Of a stretch of DNA of 64,000 nucleotides, positions 36,308 through 47,214 are shown in pieces. Every line of letters begins with the position of its first letter. Position 1 is the stretch's first letter. The position numbers and the translations under genes were made by a program. A model generated the notes under the pieces. That model was given only the letters and a program-made list of their open reading frames with translations, did no database searches and was not told where the DNA came from. Source of the DNA: Lasiodiplodia sp. COLG20 (taxonomy: Eukaryota > Ascomycota > Dothideomycetes > Botryosphaeriales > Botryosphaeriaceae). The stretch spans positions 2,046,001 through 2,110,000 of the forward strand of contig VNWV01000008.1 of the NCBI GenBank assembly GCA_009801085.1. Reading direction: 5' to 3'.

Positions 36308-36644
36308 CCACAACCGACGGTACGTTGAGGCCCTGTCTTCTGCCCCTCCAGCACCCACGATGGGACCGGCCCATGGTTGGCGAGCTCGGCTGCGCCTTCC
36401 AGAGCTCACGTTGCCCTCGCCGACCCACTTCTTCACTTGTGTGCCCGGCCCTGGAGCATTCAACGACGCTCTCCAGCATGCGCGAACCACGGGTTGTGAG
36501 GCTTCAGGTCTCGCGGTGCAGTCATGACCCTGTTCTGTCAGAGCGAGCGGTCATTGAACCATCATATGCCACTTCCACAACGAAAGAGCGACCGCTAACT
36601 GTGGCAGCCGCCGCCGCCATAAGTAGGCCGTCACTCAGCCCGAG

Positions 36645-38350
36645 ATGGAGTTTCTGACTCTCCAAGACGTGCCTCGATATCATCGCTCCGCCATGCCCAT
36701 CGGTGAACGTAGCCCGACGCGCCATCAGGTGAAGCAGCATGAGACTGCGGAGCGCATGAAGGTAGGCTCCATCGTCCATCATGATCCTCTCTTTCCGTCA
36801 TCCCCCTCCGAATCGTACTTCCCACCAATGTCTCCTTCATCCCACTACCGCCGGCCCTCCCAACGTCACTCCTTCCAAAGAACGCCTTCTCCGGCCTGGG
36901 GTCGCCAGGACAGAACTATGCCTCCTCGCCAGGTGTACCCAGACACCAGGCGCCAGCGACGCACAGCTTCGCCTGGCGATCGCGAAGGGATGGACGCGTG
37001 TTGGAGAGCGGACGAATGGCGCGAACGGCGCGAACGGCATGAGCTCTGGCGCCGCCGGGCAATGCGCGAACGTCAGCAGTCGGAGAACTCCACGATTCCC
37101 GAAGCAGACGTTCGGCAGTATCCCCTCGCTCGTTGGCCACCGAACGCCAACCTATGGCAAATGCCGCTGCCCAGATCAGAGATGCTGACAGCTCCCGAGA
37201 TACATTCACAGACCAACAACAATGCTCAGCTTCCCTCCTTCAAAGAGGTAAAACACTGCACTTTGGTACCGCTAGTTCGTTCGCTCACGGTCTCCAGCTT
37301 CTTGATTCTACGAACGGTTCACCTGGTAACCCAAGCAACCAGCTGAAATCAGCTCCCACGACTATGGACTACTATCAAACCCCCTCGGCTCGCGCTTCCC
37401 GACAGAGCTCCGCTGAAGGCCCTGTGTTCAACGATCCTTTCAGAGGCGCTCCGCCTCCAAACCTGCCTCTTCGCAATGTGCGACCGCCGACGGAAAACTA
37501 TACGACGCAGCTTGAAGGAAGACCTTCACTTCTGCAAGCACGACCATCGACCAATTACGACTCCCGCAGGACCAGCGTGAGAACCGAATATGAGCCTCGC
37601 ATTCCTTCGGAGCCCCGTATCCATTCTCTTCCTTCCCTATTCAATCCATCACGGAACAGCCCCCCGGAGCCAGCTTCCATCACTACCGCCTCTCAGGTCT
37701 ACCATCCTCAAAATGCCTACGTTCAACCTATTCCCGATATTCGACGCACTAGTGAAGTGCCATATGCCCACCAGGCGTACTACAACGAGCATTATACATC
37801 TCGTCCTCCTTTCGCTTCCGAGTATACTCGGCCTGCAGTACGCCATGACAGCACCGTTTTCGGAATGCCGCCACCGCCGCCTTACGTGTATTCGGCGGGC
37901 TTTGCGTACGGCGCTGACCACCAAAATGGAATGGAAGGTTATACGTCAAATCGCAGACGACGCGGCAATCTTCCAAAGGAGGCAACAGCCACTCTCAAAA
38001 AGTGGTTTGCAGACCACGCAGAATCACCCTATCCCACGGATGAAGAGAAGAATGCATTGGCTGTTTCCACCGGCCTATCATCAGCCCAAATCTCCAACTG
38101 GTTCATCAATGCGCGGCGCCGGAATCCTGGAAAGGAGGCCAGGGAGTCCGCAAGGCACAAGTTGTCAGAACAGCAACAAGTTCAAAGAACAAATGGCACG
38201 CAGGAGCAGAGCCTTGGCGTGCAGCAGGCGACAACTTCACCGTTACAGCAACCAAATCATGCGCTGCAGCCGCACCATGAGCAGCATTATCCGCTGCCCC
38301 AAATTCAACCTCCCCCGGCATACTATGACCGCGAGATGAGCGACGCGTAA
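36645..38350 (+). CDS. TALE-class homeodomain transcription factor
   Basis: Two exons (36645-37247 and 37298-38350) joined between codons give 551 residues. The N-terminal 400 residues are Ser/Pro/Arg/Tyr-rich and probably disordered. The homeodomain spans about 419-480. Its first helix is followed by the three-residue TALE loop, seen as ESPYPTDEEK, and recognition helix 3 reads ISNWFINARRR with the invariant W, F, N and R. A basic cluster (NRRRRGN) precedes it and a Gln/His-rich tail follows. TALE factors act in the nucleus on development and morphogenesis in fungi. The segment LPSFKELLDSTNG is rebuilt across the intron. The start is the first ATG of the open frame. The GC-rich region upstream may be a long regulatory leader. 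Confidence 0.9.
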
Positions 38351-40589
38351 GCGGACCACCAACCGGTTCCGTTTTTCACACTACCTATTTCGACCTGGCA
38401 CTTATTGCTTTAGTTCTGCCTACCGATGGCTTCTTGTGGGTGGTTCGCCCCCTCTTTCGACACCTTTTGCATTCTTTACGATAGGCGCCAGGCCGCCTAT
38501 TCATGACATTGACGGCTCTTTTCCTTTCGTTCAACTAGCGTTTCTTGGACTTGCCCCACCGATACCCATGCACCCAAACTGTAAAAGTCAAAGGATCCAA
38601 AAAAAAGAACAAAAAAAGAAAAGGAGAAAGCATCAGCATTGCATTGGCCTGGATGCGGATCCAATGGTAGTTGGATAGCTGCGGGGACGGCAAAACGTTC
38701 CTTCGTTCACTTTCACAGTTTCTTATCACAGTTTCCAGTCTTCACATTGAGCGGCTCGCGTCAACATGGGACGGCGTTTTGCAGACACAGCAAAGAGCAC
38801 GGCTTGTGCTGGTGTCAAAATCAACAACGGGGTATATTTAAAGAAGGGTACATTTCGCTGGTGCAGAGAAGGAGTATTGCAAGCGTTCACTAGTATTCGT
38901 ATCTCACGAGGGCTATTGGAATTACTTGCCAAACCACCATAATTCATTTTCCCTATGTCGCAGGTTTTCTCTTTCTTTCTGTCGTCAGATGCAAATGAGC
39001 CGGAGCCGTGCAATGGTCCAAGCAAGGGCTTCCCAGAGGCTGACCTAGTACAAGCACGCATAGCAGGCTAAGTGGGCGGGTATCATGGGCCGTGAGTGGT
39101 CCCAGCACAATGGCCTCTCGCCATCTCGATCTATACACAGCAAAAGCCGATGAGCTCGATCCGGGTAGCTCGGCAGGTGGTTGCCTCGGTAGAGAAGGGT
39201 TCAGCCGAGACATCAGGGACCTGTCAAGTTTTGGGAAAAGCAAGCATGACGCACCGGCCAGCAGGTACGTCGCAGAGATGCACGCTTCTCCTTACCAGAA
39301 ACAAGGGGGAGGCAAAAGCAAAGAAAAAAAAAAAAAAAAAAGAGACGGACAGCATGTTCCCTGCTCGGCAGCAGCGCCAGCGTGTAGCGCTATGTCACAC
39401 GCACGTCAAGGCTGAAGGCGCGACGACGGCGGCGGCGGCAGGGCCAGCGTGGGCGTGGGCGTGGGGCGGCGTCTTTTGGACCACGCGAGCATGGTTTGAC
39501 GTTTGGACTAACGACTTGCCTCTTCGCTATTAGGCCGCGCAAAAAGCAATGCGGCCGCTCAGCCGCTCTCGCTCGCGATACTAGCCCTTATAGGGCTGAT
39601 GACGGCGGGTCGATGATCGACAGAAAATTGGCTTTGGCGCTTGCGCTTTCGCTTTCGGCGCGTGGGTAGCGTGCGGACCCTTGCGGACGAGCGGGTCTAT
39701 TGATGGGCGACGCACAGGGAAGGGACAAGCGGGATCATCAGGCGCGTGCTCTGTATTTCGCCGGGGAAGTGCGGGCGTGCCCGCAGCAGGGATGGGGCGT
39801 TTTCGATTTTTCTGTGTCAAAAGGCATGTTTGCCAGCGCAGCAGCAGCAGGCTAAAACTGGGCGGGCGGGCAGGAATCCGCGCCCCCCTGCATGTTTTAA
39901 GGATTGCTGCAGGGCAAGCCGAACCCAACCCCCGGCATCAGTGACAGCGGCACGAGATTAAAGCCGATCCACCCAGCGTTCCTTTGACTGACTCTCCGGG
40001 CGAATGGGGAAAAAGATGAAGCGCCCTCGTCCACTTATATTGTTGTCCTGCGGGATCCTTCCACACGCCGTTTCCGAGCAAAAGCCCGGTTCTCCATAGT
40101 ATAAACTCGCGAAGGACGGGAATCCTTCAGGATTACGGCGGCTGTCAAAGCGGTGGTTCGCCGAGGGAGAGTTGCTCTCGCCTGACCGCTTGTTTGGGGT
40201 GCTCGAGGGCAAACAGGATTCGCCTGTAGCGCCGGCAGCTAGCCAGAATGTGCCGCTCCCTCCGGTACGACTGTGGCGTCCTGTTCTCTTTTGCCGAACA
40301 ACTGTTGCCAATTCGCACGCATGCATCAATTATTTTTCTGGGCGGCATGGGCGAGCGTCCTCTGGCGAAGCGAGCTTCGTCGATATTAAAAGGAGGGATC
40401 GTCCGTGGGTGTGCTGATCGAACTGCTCGCTGCTGCATCGTCACGTACAGTTCTTCTCTGCATTCGGAAAACCCGAGCCTGCGCCTGGGCCTTGTCGATT
40501 CGCACTATTGGAGAGGGCTCGCGGCTCCACACTCAGCACGCCTCACGCCCTATTTTTAATTTTCCAACTAGAGCAGGGACGAAGGAAAG
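38351..40589. other. Intergenic region between homeodomain and tyrosinase genes
   Basis: About 2.2 kb without a supported gene. It includes an A-rich stretch near 38,600, an 18-base A run at 39,324-39,341, and a GC-rich block with GGCGTGGGCGTGGGGC repeats near 39,450. The last ~500 bp should hold the tyrosinase promoter. Confidence 0.5.
39324..39341 (+). repeat. Poly-A tract
   Basis: Eighteen consecutive A residues followed by GAGACGG. There is no target-site duplication or element body that I can recognise, so it is a simple homopolymer rather than a proven retroelement tail. Confidence 0.8.
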
Positions 40590-42208
40590 ATGCGTGCGCA
40601 CAGGCTGCTGCTGCTGTTGCTGCCGGCGTGCTCCGCGGGTGGGCCGCTGCAGCTCAGAGCCTCCATGTCCGAGACGGCGGCGGCCCCTGGCGCTGTGCAG
40701 CAGCTCCAGGCTCTGGCTCAGCATGCGATCGACGAGACTCTGGCAGCCCTGGACAACGGCGGGGCGTCTCCGAGCAGGCGCGACGGTGGGTCCTGCACGC
40801 GAGATAACATCTCGATTAGGAAAGAATGGTAGGGAAAAAGAACTAATGGCATGAAACAGAGGCCTTGTGATGCTGACGATATGCAACAGGGGCCGTCTGT
40901 CCAGGGCAGAACGCAAGCAATACATCGCCGCCGTGCAATGCCTGCAGAAACTGCCCGCGCGCACACCGCCGTCGCTCGTGCCGGGGGCCAAGTCGCGCTT
41001 CGACGACTTCGTCGCCACGCACATCAACCAGACCTTGACCATCCACTATACTGTACGATCCCCACTTTGCACACACGAGACCGACGCTCACATGACAGGG
41101 CACTTTCCTCGCCTGGCACCGCTGGTTCACGTGGGAGTACGAGCAGGCTCTCCGCAACGAATGCGGCTACACGGGCGCCCAGCCCTACTGGGACTGGGCC
41201 ATCACCGCCGCCGCCAACAACACCCTTGAGACGTCTCCGTTGTTCGATGGCTCCGACACCTCGCTGTCCGGCAACGGCGCCTTCATCCCCAATCAAGGTA
41301 AGACTCAACGAACGAACGAACAATCCATCTCTTGAACGAAAAAAAGAGAGAGACCTGACAGTTCTTCTTCTTCTCTCAGGCAACGTCGTCCTCGGCGCAA
41401 CCACCGGGCTGCCGCCCATCTACCTGGCCGCGGGCACGGGCGGCGGCTGCGTGACTGCCGGGCCCTTCGCCGACATGGTCGTCAACCTCGGCCCCGTCGC
41501 CCTCGACCTGACCAACGGGACGAGCGTCGGCACGGGGCCCGTCACGCCTGACCAATTCGCCTGGAATCCGCGCTGTCTCAAGCGCGACCTCTCCGACGCC
41601 GTCAACCGCCGCTACGCCAACGCGAGCGGCGTCGCGGCCTTGATCTTGGGTAGTGAGGACGTAGAGCGGTTTCAAATGACGATGCAAGGTGTGCCGGGGA
41701 GCGGGAGCATCGGCGTGCACGGGGGCGGCCATTACTCAATCGGTGAGTCTTTTTCTTCTGTGCTTTCGCTTCTTGAAGAAAAGGGGGAGACGAGGGAGCA
41801 GCAGGTGATGAGTGGTGATGTTGGTGGTGGTTTGAGGTTGTTGGAAGGGGGATGGGCAGGGATTCGGCGCCGACCGCTTTGACTAGGGAAATGTTCGAGA
41901 AGCTAACCCGCCTCCTCCCTCCTCCCCCAGGCGGCGATCCCGGACGTGATCTCTTCGTTTCTCCGGGAGATCCTGCTTTCTACACCCACCACTCGCAGAT
42001 CGACCGCGTCTGGACCTTGTGGCAGTGGCTGGACCTCGAGAGCAGACAGAACGCCCTCGCGGGCACGGGCACGTTCCTGGACTCGCCGCCGTCGCCGAAT
42101 ACGACCCTGGACACCCTCGTCGATCTGGGCTACGCCGCCGGCGAGCCGACGAGGGTGGGCGATCTGATGAGCAACATTGGCGGCAAGTTCTGCTACCTGT
42201 ACGCGTGA
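40590..42208 (+). CDS. Secreted short-form tyrosinase (type 3 copper oxidase)
   Basis: Five exons (40590-40828, 40890-41052, 41099-41297, 41380-41742, 41931-42208) give 413 residues. A short hydrophobic leader (LLLLLLPACSAG) suggests secretion. The phrase NISIRKEWGRLSRAERKQYI, rebuilt across intron 1, is typical of fungal tyrosinases. Copper site A has His124, His132 and His141 (THINQ, IHYTG, AWHRW). Site B has His314 and His318 (GVHGGGHYS) and the FYTHHSQIDRVW motif with His341/342. Such enzymes oxidise monophenols or catechols to quinones, for melanin or substrate attack. The protein ends about 60 residues after site B and lacks the long C-terminal domain that caps the active site in many fungal tyrosinases. 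It therefore fits the short secreted class that includes catechol oxidases. Substrate choice is not predictable. Confidence 0.92.
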
Positions 42209-42497
42209 AAGATGGATACGTGCGTAGTAGGTAGACGCAGGAGGTCGATGCTGAGCGTGTGGGATGGGAATAACAGCTCAAATCATTTCATTTCCGTTGA
42301 GGGGAGGCGCCGCCGTCGCTCCCCCACAAAATCCCCGGTGAAAGTCGGCGGCCTCGAGCGTTTTTTCGTGCAGGGGAGAAAAAGGCCGACGATTGGGTAC
42401 GGCCGTACGTGAAACGGGCGTGCAGCGGGCGGACGGAAATGTTGAGTCTCGTCGATCTTTGATGTGTGAAAATGCGGGCTTGCATTGACCGGTGAAA

Positions 42498-42959
42498 CTA
42501 AGTGCGTAGTCTCGGTGCTACGGCGGCTCTCTCTCGAAAAGGCTCCTGGCTCAAGCCATCGTTCATCACAAATATCACTCTATGATGGTGTGCAGATCTC
42601 CCTTCCGTTGGTTTGAGTAATGTCGCTCCTTTATGGATGCTTCCTGTTGGCTGTCGTGTCTCTCCAAGAAAGGTGGAGTCAAGGGTGATGTTCACGCCTT
42701 CAAAGGTTGGGACTAAACCATCGGAGGGATGACTTCCCTCCTGGCAAAGAGGTGACTGATGTCTATCATGTTGGCGTAGTGGCAATGCCGAGTAAAGGGG
42801 AGTGATCCCATTGTCAAATGCTACGTTGGGTCTCCTCACAGTAGCATTGACACTCCCTTGACCAGTCTTTGTGTTGAGCATGATTCGGGCACCATGATGC
42901 CAATCATGTCCGGCGTGAGGTAAAGGGAGTCGTTTCACGCAAGTGCTGCTATGCTGCAC
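42498..42959 (-). pseudogene. Decayed ankyrin-repeat-like relic
   Basis: The reverse frame contains DNGITPLYSAL, which matches the ankyrin consensus D-x-G-x-T-P-L-h-x-A. Immediately after it a different reverse frame reads HYANMIDISHLFARREVIP, matching the rest of an ankyrin unit (GH-x2-IV-x-LL-x-GA). A one-frame shift therefore seems to split a former repeat. Upstream residues (ARIMLNTKTGQGSVNATV) could be a degraded preceding unit. No start, splice structure or effector domain is visible. It may be the remnant of one of the large ankyrin proteins common in filamentous ascomycetes. By-eye reading only. Confidence 0.3.
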
Positions 42960-43579
42960 ATCCGTGAAAATCTACGCGAGAGACTGGTCCAATGGCCAGA
43001 GTCATTCTTGTTGGGGCAGTACCTGATCCAGCCACTATCACATCCAAGGATAATTTCGAGGGTAGGCGAGGGCAGCGAAAGTACGCAGTATTTCAAATAC
43101 TCTTGAGAGCATCATTTGCCATGGTATGCTTGATAGACAAGCCTGTTTTACTTGACGCTAGCAGCGTAGCAGTGACGTTGAGCACACCGCATTATCGTAT
43201 TGATAGGAAACAATCACTTCACACCAAAATGAAGTCAACTGCTAAACATAACTCATGGAACCCCATATGTATTAAAATGACTAAGAATTACCATTACTGC
43301 ATTAAAAACTACGAATTAAGTTGGACATATCCAACAAGAAGTAATAGAACGACGAGCAGGTAGCCTCCTGCATACACGCCAACCATAAGCGCTCCCTCCA
43401 ACAAGACTTGCAACGCCTTCGTCCCTTCACTATACAACAATGCAGTCCATGCATACCCCAACCATAGGAAAAGAAGCCTGTATCCAGCGTTTTTTTTTTT
43501 TTTTTTGGCCTTCTGTCCCACGAACATCGGCGTTTTTCCCTTCCGCAGCTCATGCCAATCCAACACTTCACAATCCCTC
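42960..43579. other. AT-rich intergenic stretch with poly-T tract
   Basis: AT-rich DNA with short frames only. It contains a 17-base T run at 43,490-43,506. Nothing codes convincingly; part is the 3' flank of the gene that ends at 43580. Confidence 0.45.
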
Positions 43580-45074
43580 CTACTCCTCCGCAACAAGGCT
43601 GTCTTCTGCGGCCGAGTTACCATCCTTGTTGATCCAAATTCCGCTCAGCACCGATTTCTTGAACGAGTTCATCAACTCGACCACCCCGCTCACCTCCTGA
43701 CCTGCTAGCCATCCCTGCCATTCCCAGCACGCTGTTCTCAAAGCCCTTTCCGCCTGCAGCGCGGCGACCATGTTGCTCTCATGTTGTGCATCCGTCAGAT
43801 CTTCGAACGCAAGGTAGACTTCCCGGCGGTGCACATCGCCATCGCTGCGAGGGCCACGGCGGGCGATGTAGTCGAACCATTGCAGATGTATCAGAAACGC
43901 GGCGGGATCGTTGTAATAGCGGCGGCTGCTACTGCGGCTGGGGATATTCGTGGTGGTGTTGCCGTCATTGCCGCTTTCAGTGTTGTTGCCGTCACCTTTA
44001 CAGAGGAACGCATAGGCAAGGCTGGTTTCGAGCGCACTGGCGGCTTGAGAGCAGAGCATGTGGTCCTCTCGGAGAGCGGTGATGAGGTTTTTGGGCGTAG
44101 AGAAGACGGTGGTGACATCAGTGGCGGTGGCAGCTTGGGTACTCTCCATGGACACTTCGCGTGCTTCGTTCTGTAGGAGAGACTCAGCGGGTGTGACAGC
44201 GGTTTCCGTGGAGAGTGACAGCCGACCGCGGCGACGTCGCTCCCGCTCCTGCTCGTGGCGCTCGTTGTTCTTGATATATGTGTCTGGCTGGTGGCAAGGG
44301 GCAAGTAATCTACGCGCAAACGCGATGGTGCCGCCGATCGTGTGTATCATGTACCCAGTAGCGAGGGAGACATCGAACATGATACGCTTGTGTAGGCTGC
44401 GCTGAAGCTCGTCCAGTTCGTCTGCGGAGGGAATGCGGTATAGGAAGATGAGCTGTTGAACGGACAGGGGCACACGGACATCCTGTATGGTAGTCAAATT
44501 CCGGCACACGGATGTTTAGGTCTACTCGTCGCTTAGGACGGACCTTCCCCTTCACCTGCAGAGGAGGGAATTGAGAGCGTACCCGGGATTGCGACGCAAA
44601 TGTGGCGCGTGTGTGATTGTGAAGCACGGTTGTCATGCGGATGATATCATCCATTCTTGTAAGCGTCTTCTTGAGTTGCCGGGTGAGTTTCTGGTAGGAC
44701 TCTATCAGTTCTATGACCAGATGCTCTTCTGAAGTTGCGGTAAACAGGCTCGAGGGTGGAGAGGATTTGTCGGACTCGGTGTCACCGTCTGCGTCGGCGT
44801 CTGTTATGTCGATGTCTGCGGGACTTTCGGGGCGCTCGGGCGGCGATCGCTGGGCTGTGGCGGACGCGCTCATGGCGCCAGCTAGTAATGCGGTGGTGCG
44901 CGATGCGAAGGTGCTGGGGTTGAGAGCGAGTGGTAAAGGCGGTGTCGCAGGCGCAAAGTGAAGACTCAGGCTCCCAGGTGCGCGCGAGGCAAGAGCGTCC
45001 CGCAGACACTCAACTATCGGCGCCAGGGAAACCGGCAGTTGGCCGGCCACGGTACATGTTATTTCTCCAACCAC
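43580..45074 (-). CDS. Uncharacterised conserved-looking protein, helical
   Basis: Two exons (45074-44583 and 44482-43580) separated by a 100 bp intron give 464 residues. An in-frame ATG at 44873 (MSASATAQ) would give 397. I do not recognise the family. An acidic Asp/Ser-rich stretch at about residues 85-107 is followed by a helix-rich region (LVIELIESYQKLTRQLKKTL). The join then yields QSRDVRVPLSVQQLIFLY, a hydrophobic segment that reads smoothly across the splice. A highly charged Glu/Arg run, a Thr/Ser-rich part, and a final region rich in Trp and Leu (FLIHLQWFDYIARRG, CWEWQGWLAGQE) complete it. There is no signal peptide and no obvious membrane span. The even composition and clean splice argue that it is a real gene. 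Confidence 0.6.
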
Positions 45075-47214
45075 GTCTCCGGTACTTTGCTCTCTGGCAG
45101 GCTCCCGGTTTGAGGTTGCTTGGTGGCAGGGTCCACGCGGTGCATTCCGCTCGCCGCAGCCGCTTACCTACCATGGCTCGCTTCGGTGGCCGTAAACCGA
45201 GACTTGTGGATATCACGATATCGACCCTTGTCGACAGCTTTGGTGATGCCACCGACAAAGCGCAATTTCGCGCATCGCTGGCAGAGCTGGAAACGCCCAT
45301 GGACTCCGAGGACCGGGCAATGAGAGCAGGAGTTGAGGCGCACCACGAAGTATCTAACACTGGATGAGTAGTCATAGCGCCAATAAGTCAGTTCCTCTCG
45401 TACTATGACTCTTGTGCTCAAGTAGACGCCGGCTTCCAGAGGGCTGAATTTGTCGCTTACCCAAGGAACTCGTCTGCGCGTTTAGTGTCGATGATTTGCC
45501 GCTGGCCCACAATAGTACCCAATCACTTCACCATCGCTTAGTCAGATGAACAATACACCTGCGACCATACACCGGGCGGAGGACAGGAAGGCCACAGATG
45601 TTGTTACAAAGGGCTGCGGCACGTTCATACAGCTTATTACCGGATGTGGAGTAGGGTGAGCACGTAGGGAAACTGGATCGGCACGTAATCCGCTTCCGAT
45701 TGGTTGAACTTTATCTTATCGCCTATTAAGTTCAAGCGCATCTACTTGCTTTCTTCAATCGCCTGCCAGTTTCAATAACTGGAAGGAAACCTCTGTCGCT
45801 CAATGCACGAGGCTTTTCTCATTTGCGACTGTAGAGAGAGAGTGGGTGAGACTCGGGTGGTCTGCCTATCTCCCCACACGACAGCAGCGCAGCTTGGAAT
45901 TCTGAGGGGGAAATGGTGCCCGAGGAATCTACGCGGACGCTCGATGTAAAAATGCTATTAGCGTCTCTTTGTTAGATATTTGGTGTTTCTATGTGCCGTA
46001 AGCAGCCCCTCACAAATTTTTACAAGGCCACGCACGTCTCATGCAGATCTTTGGCCTTCATCTTTGCCAATGGTTCTAGCTCTTTTTAATCTACATTTGG
46101 GATCACAACGAAGAGCTGCTATTTGTAGAGTTTACAGTTAAGTGTGAATAGAAAAGTTGACATCATATATTAATTGCGACCTCGTGAGACGAAGCAAGAA
46201 CTGAAAAGAATGAAGTGTTTTCCCTCCTTGGTCTCCATATATCGGTAGACCTACACTTGAATGTCCTTTCTCTTGATCAAGTGTTATAGTATATTATCCT
46301 TAACACCTCTTTTGGAAGCGGTAAGGTTTATAGAGAAAGTAATAAAAATGAGATAGATTGTTACTGGTGTACAACCATCCGGGCTTTACTGTCTGTCGTA
46401 GACATGTAATCGGGAGGAATAGTGTCCTCTGCTAGGGGTTGGAACAACGGACCTATGGTTGCTAAGGTTGCTCGGGGCTGGGCAAGGATTTGGGCGCATG
46501 TAGGGACGATTGAACAATGTGTTAGGTTAACAGCCCTACAAGACGTGCAGCTTTCCCCGAGTCATATTGCTGACAACGAGTGTTCTTACATTGGACAGCA
46601 TTTGAATCATGTCGAATAGAGAAGAATTATTTACGGTACTGCAACCGAAATCGATGGTCTGGGCCCTTGTAGGGTACCTTTTCGAGCACTCTAGCTGCTG
46701 CTCGACTCCAGACAAGTGATATGAGCAAATATTGATAGTCTGCCTCCCAGGTGGACGCTTTTTTCGGGTATTCATGACGTTCAGCTACGCTGACTGGCCT
46801 TCGGTTTCGAATGTGGTAAGGGGGGCCATAAGTCTGCTATTCAGATTTTAGGCTCCTATTGTAAGACTACAATCAAATACAGTTCGGTGATGGGCAAGAG
46901 GGTGCATGCCGCGCTCCATGGAGGGCACGGACGATACGGGTGCTGCGTCTGCCTACTATTCATTCACTTTCACTTTGCACAATAGGCGCAAGACAGTGAC
47001 TGCAGACAATAGGAGCCCACCCATAAATTGCCTTCGATCTTGAGCAAGCTCCCATTCCTTTTCTTCCCTCGGCGCACCCTCGACTTCTTTGCGACACCGT
47101 CGGATCCTGCCTTTCGCAGCACCACATCGTCGCAACCAACCTCTCGCAGGCCATTCTGAGCGCGCCCACGCATAGCACAACATATCAACCCACTCTATCA
47201 AGTCAGTCGCAATC
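45075..47214. other. Intergenic region, AT-rich
   Basis: About 2.1 kb, strongly AT-leaning from 45,900 to 46,900. A small forward frame with a good start context begins at 45173 (MARFGGRKPRL, 64 codons), overlapping the promoter side of the gene above; it has no other support. The last 250 bp should contain the promoter of the gene at 47215. Confidence 0.4.

Noticed and set aside
33390..36527. Many frames of 100-260 codons in the GC-rich stretch
   Set aside because: They overlap in all six frames with random Arg/Ala/Gly/Pro composition and no domain, splice or signal features.
45173..45367. Small forward frame starting MARFGGRKPRL with a good start context
   Set aside because: Only 64 codons, overlaps the promoter side of a divergent gene, and shows no family or secretion features.
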